Shown: piece by piece, positions 59,113 through 64,000 of the stretch
Layout of the letters: each line of letters begins with the position of its first letter
Numbering within the stretch: the first letter of the stretch is position 1
Assembly (NCBI GenBank): GCA_907165065.1
Contig: OU015532.1
Coordinates: 36,126,339-36,190,338 of the forward strand
Direction of reading: 5' to 3'
DNA: 64,000 bases
Origin: Caprimulgus europaeus
Lineage: Eukaryota; Chordata; Aves; Caprimulgiformes; Caprimulgidae
Program-made: the position numbers and the translations under genes
Notes under the pieces: model-generated
What the model was told of the DNA's origin: nothing
Database searches by the model: none
What the model saw: only the letters and a program-made list of their open reading frames with translations

Positions 59113-62100
59113 TTTTTTGTTCTGAAATTCCACGTGTGCAGTGACATTTCGTTCTTCTCACTGGAATGAGCTCCCCACCAAGCAAATCCTATTATGATAT
59201 AAATTAGCTGAGGTTCTTCAGCTGTCCCTACCACATACTTTATTAAAACTCACCCTTAGTTACATGGTGAAACTCTTCACTGTTACAAATAACGAAAGTT
59301 CCAGCTCAATTTCTGTCACCATAATATTATTAATGTTTCCTTCGCTCTAAACCAGGCTACTCATTTAATTTTGCTGAGGTCTGCTATGTAGTTTCTACAC
59401 AGATTTGCAAAGCAGAAAGCAGTGCATACGCTCCAGTTTTGGCTGGTCTGCCAAAAACTTGATGTGCTTAACTTTTCCCTGAGAGATCAGGAGAATAGTG
59501 AAAAAATACAGGATCTCTCCAGGACCAAGTGGCATTGCACGCTGGAACTGCAATGCAGTCCTGAAAGAATCTACCCAAGGTCCCAATCCAGACCATATTT
59601 CTGCCACCCTGCTCTAGAGGCTTATTTTTAATTCTTACAAATCTTTTCAAATGCCAATCCACAATGAATATTGCACACTGAATACAAGACTTGCCAACTT
59701 AATTTGAAGAAATTGCTGATAATGACAACATCAATTGCCTTCTCATTCTGCTCTTTGTCTTCATTGTTAATCCTTTCTCAGAAACGAAACCCTACTTGGA
59801 TTACTAATGACAGTCTCTTTTGTTCTCCTTATTTTTTTGTTTTTCTTAATTGCCTTCGGGGGGCTATTTTAAAAGAATATTCATGACAGAAGTACAAGCT
59901 GGCAGAAATGCCATTAAAAGGAAAAACTTTCTGTAATCTTATCTCTGGTGCAGTGACCAGGACCTTCACAATAATGTAAGTAAGCTGCCAGTTCCAAGGC
60001 TAAAACAGTTTTGTGGTAGTTCAGCACAAATGGAATCAATCTAATATAAATCTGTGGAAGCTACTGGGGTTTTTTCACTCCACATTCACAGCAACTGAGA
60101 TCAGGATCTGGTGCCTTAAGTTGTCTCTAGCGTTCATGGAAGGAGTTTGAAATGAAACAGGTAAATCGGTTTTGATAAATTCAAAGTTTGGGGTCTCTTT
60201 GAGAAATGAACAAGTTGGAGCCTGGAAATTACACGCTGCTTGTTGCCACTACCTTAATTCAGATCAGGTGAATCACACTGAGTAGTCACTGTCTGAATGC
60301 AAAACGACTCGGTCTCTCTTAGTTCCCAGGGATAAATCTCCAAGGCAATTTCACGGCTCGTAGTAAAAGGTAATCTCACCAAAAAGCCCAAGTACCAGGC
60401 AACAGTTTTTCCTCTCTAATTCTGAAATATTCCTGCATGTCAGGGAAGGGCGATCTTAATGGAGCAGGGTAGCTTGTTTGGGTAGCGCCAGGGCTGGGCA
60501 CAGGGATCCTTTACCCACGGAACCATCATTTCCAGGGCTGGTACTTTAACCAAAGCCAACAGTGCCCCTCAGTGATGCGATCGCGGTGTAGCATAGCGCT
60601 GAGTCCCCGCTCGCTTCCCCGCAGTCGGAATGCCACTGGTGCGGAGCAGGAACTCCGAATGAGGTAAGGAGGGCAGCCTTTGTGTCAGGAGTGTGTCGTA
60701 TGCTTTATTTGTTGCAGAAGAATGTGTTAAGAAAGGCAAGAAGGGACTGCCCAAGGCAGCCGAGGGCCGCTTTGGAGACACTGATTCCGCCCCATCTGTT
60801 CAGCAGCACACAGGGACAAACATTTGCGTTTCTTCTGGCTCCTAAATCTGAGATGCCTCCTGCAAAGGTGCTGAGCACTTACAGTAACTGAAGTCAGTTT
60901 GGGCTTTGAACATAAAATGCATTACAAGGTGCTCAAAAGGCACCAAAGTTTGTAGAACTGATTTCTCATACAGGGCATGAGATTAATTAATTTCATTGTG
61001 AAATATTGGGTTTACCCTCTATTACTCATTCGGTTATCTACAAGATAAGAATATGATCATCTGGCCTTCTAGGTGCCAGACAGAAAAGTTCAAAGTTCAT
61101 TAACTGTAGGTAGAAAATGAGGTTACTATGAACACAGAGGATACTATGAACAACTCAACAATAATTCTATATTGAAAGCAGAGCTTGTATGGTATGTACA
61201 GTAAATAATGCAGAGGGACATATATGCGATGAAGTGGAGAAAAGTAACTAATAAATAACTACCATTTCATGTGCACTGAGGTCTCCAGTCTTTAGAAAGA
61301 ACATAGTATGGTTATTAATTTAATGACTGTCATCATGTATACACACATGGACCAAATCAAGATAACATACACACCTTGGTTCTGGCAATTCCTGACTTTC
61401 AGATTTTTGAATTTGTAAGTTTTCTGGTATTCTTCTGGCTTAGGTTTTTTGTCTTTAATGTCAAAAAACCCTATGCTTATAAAGAATACATTTATTGTTT
61501 ATTATTTATTCTCAAAACCACCTGAAACTGCAGCTGTTAAAGACATACCAGTAATGTTAAAGAAATACCAATACTAAATACTTTCTGAAAAGCAGAATTT
61601 CTAAACGAAACACACTTGACTAAGGTATGCATCTCCCATATATATGTAATGCTTCACACCTGTCTCCACTCCAGAAAAATCTTTTAAATCTTCTTTTCCC
61701 TAGCTTTTGCTCATTTTGGTTGCTGAACCTGATCTTAAAAAATCCTCAAAGTATTTTTTTGCAATTGGCATTGTTGAGGTTTTATGAGTTTCAGAGGGTA
61801 TGTTGTACCTTGTACCTGTTTCACCCCCAGATACGCATGCATGTGCTGTGACTGTTGCTTCAGTTTTCTGCATTAGACAGAGAAGCTTAGAAGTTGCTGA
61901 GTGAATACTGCTTTATTGAAGTGTTTCCTATAAGCTACCTCTCACATGATAAAACTTGGTTTTCTTTTCTGAGTCATTCACTAGGGTTTTCTCAGAAGCT
62001 TGCAGAGGACAGTAGAAAATAGAACAGCTACAATGTGTTTTTACCATACTGAGCCCTTGCAATGTTTTCTTAAAGGAGACTTAATTATTAATTCTGGCAT

Positions 62101-64000
62101 GTTAATTTTATTTAAAAACATCACTTCTGATCCAGATTCATAGAAACCTGACAACTTAACTGGAGCTGCATTTCCAGAAAAGAGGGCAGTGCAGAAGCAG
62201 AGATACAGTATAAATACCAATCACTGTGAACAGGCACATCTTCAGTGGGATTTTCAAACACACTCAGCACAACCTTGCTCTGTTTCCCTGGAAGTCAAAG
62301 CTCTCGTTCAGGTGATCAGAACCCACACTAGCTGCCACTGGTGATATTAAAGATAATTTGATATTGGTTTTGGCCATAACAACAGTAGGTATTCTCTTCT
62401 AGTGCCAGATTTTGCGTTCAGGCAATGCCACAGGTTTCAGCTGAAGTTCTTCCTATTTGTATTACAAGGGCTGTGAGACTAAAGAGGGAGTTTAGTCAAT
62501 TCACCTGTACACATGAAGTACATGAAGATTAGCATATTAGGCTCAAAATTGAACAGAAAATAAAATTCATCAGCAGTAAAGTGGCCTTTGTTCCTCACTT
62601 GACATACCAGTTATTCCTGAGCTTACTTTTTCCCCCCAACTCACCGAGTCAGAACATCCAGAGAGGCTTTATGTTCACCACCCTTGATGCATTAGTTCCT
62701 TCACCTCAACTTCACTAACTATAACCAAGCAGAGAAGCCTTGTGTGATGAAGCGTCGAGGTGACAAGTAGAAGCATGTTTATACAAGAAGCCATGAACCC
62801 CTAGGCACAGGAAACTTCTAACTTCTGCTGATACTACCAGGGGCAGTTTTTCCCTCTCCTTTGTTTTGTGTGTTCCTAAAATAAATATCCAATGGGGCAG
62901 AGAAGTTATTTTGGGGTCCTTATGAATGCTATAGCTTAAGTCAGGCAGCCTGCTGGACTCAAATGTATGTACTGGAAAAAAACCCAATGGCAAGGGTCAC
63001 AGCACCAGACACCACTCATCCAGCATGGATGAATCAGTGTTCTGATCAACCAACAATGCTTACTCAAACAGTGCAAGACAGTGCGTCGAAGGCTTAACTC
63101 ACTAATGAATGTTACTAAATGCTCACTAATTAACTGTCAAATTTGGCTTCCTAAAAAAGTTATCCTAATTGTCCTTTTCTGCATTTTATTTTGCTTGTGA
63201 ACAGCAATATTCCACTATACAACTGATGATTGTCATTGACAAAATACATCTATATACATTTGTGTCTAGGTCTTGAATAAACACACTTAAGGGATATATC
63301 TCTAGGGGTGTGTGTATGTATACATATGTGTTAACACGTTTAATGTGATGTGAGATTTTAAGCTATTTGAGGTGCATTTTTGCCATTTTTAATGTACAAT
63401 AAAAAGTAGCTTCATTTACATAGATTGTAATGAATTATAATGCTGTAGTAAAGGGAATTAAACCAAAGATTACATTTACTATGGTAAGACTTCCCATAGA
63501 CTGTCAAATTCCATAGATGATCCCTATCAGTTATATGGAAATTTGTGAATATATTGTGATATTTTGTGAAATTAGATAATCACAGAGGTTTTTGTCTCAG
63601 CCACAATCTGATATTGATATAATAAGCATACAAACTCAAGATAAACAAGAAAACCACCATATAAAATGTAGTTCAACTTAAATCTTCTTTCATAATAAAC
63701 TGCTCATTTTAGATGGTCTCTATTTCTATCTCAGCAGTGTAATTTTAGAAGTCAATAGGAATGATTTACACACTTTGACCCAATGTAGAGGAAACTCATC
63801 CATAAGAGAGCTCTGAGCTTCAGTCTCACGGTTGGGAATGTAAATAAAATCAGGAGTTACTCTACCAACTTGTATTAAATTCCACTGATTAAACTAAAAA
63901 CCAGCCTGGCTCCTGGCAACCAGGACGCCATTATAATGAAAACACATGCTCAGTGTGCAGAGGTCTTAAAGAGAAAAGGGATTATCTGATCTGATTAAAC
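59113..64000. other. Upstream intergenic sequence, AT-rich, no gene recognised
   Basis: AT-rich, particularly 63200-63700, where G+C is very low. Short chance frames only. No CpG island marks the start of a neighbouring gene; the CpG-containing stretch around 60500-60640 is short. Confidence 0.55.

Noticed and set aside
1..64000. CRISPR arrays, operons, integrated viruses, rRNA or tRNA genes
   Set aside because: None seen. The sequence has the structure of vertebrate nuclear DNA, and the short tandem arrays are microsatellites without spacer structure.

Overview
The window looks like ordinary chromosomal DNA from a bird. It has long introns, sparse coding sequence and a GC-rich CpG-island promoter. 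Its recognisable interspersed repeats are mostly CR1 LINE 3' ends (the avian-type retroposon ending in an ATTCTATG-like repeat), plus a few very old MIR-type SINE and old CR1 relics. Nothing in it looks bacterial or viral. I cannot name the species.

The only protein-coding gene I can support is BMF (Bcl-2-modifying factor, a BH3-only pro-apoptotic protein), complete and on the minus strand. A CpG island at about 34.65-35.95 kb holds the promoter and a probable non-coding first exon. Three coding exons follow at 32676-32991, 31550-31713 and 17830-17931. They join in frame through GT-AG introns into a 193-residue protein that carries the dynein-light-chain motif, the BH3 helix and the hydrophobic C-terminal tail. 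Intron 3 is 13.6 kb. The 3' UTR probably runs about 6 kb to a poly(A) signal at 11869-11874. By eye it contains one full miR-221/222 site and three miR-29 seed sites, and both microRNA families are reported regulators of BMF in mammals.

Layout: 1 to about 11.85 kb is intergenic DNA downstream of BMF, with CR1 and MIR scraps only. About 11.85-17.83 kb is the 3' UTR. 17.83-35.5 kb is the gene body; intron 3 holds two GC-rich patches (about 23.45-24.65 kb and 29.98-30.25 kb), CR1 pieces, two MIRs and a strongly decayed CR1-type reverse-transcriptase tail. 36-64 kb is upstream intergenic DNA with CR1 and MIR elements, a 152-bp CCTCT microsatellite, a 22-bp minisatellite and AT-rich degenerate repeats, but no exon I can recognise. 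In human the neighbours are SRP14 (on the BMF 3' side) and BUB1B (upstream, divergent). Neither is visible here, so they presumably lie outside the window if synteny holds.

I did not find a novel multi-gene system. The most useful leads are the BMF 3' UTR microRNA-site cluster, opposed splice donors suggesting divergent transcription from the CpG island, an intronic GC-rich patch with AP-1 and TATA motifs, and the survival of very old SINE/LINE relics in the flanks.
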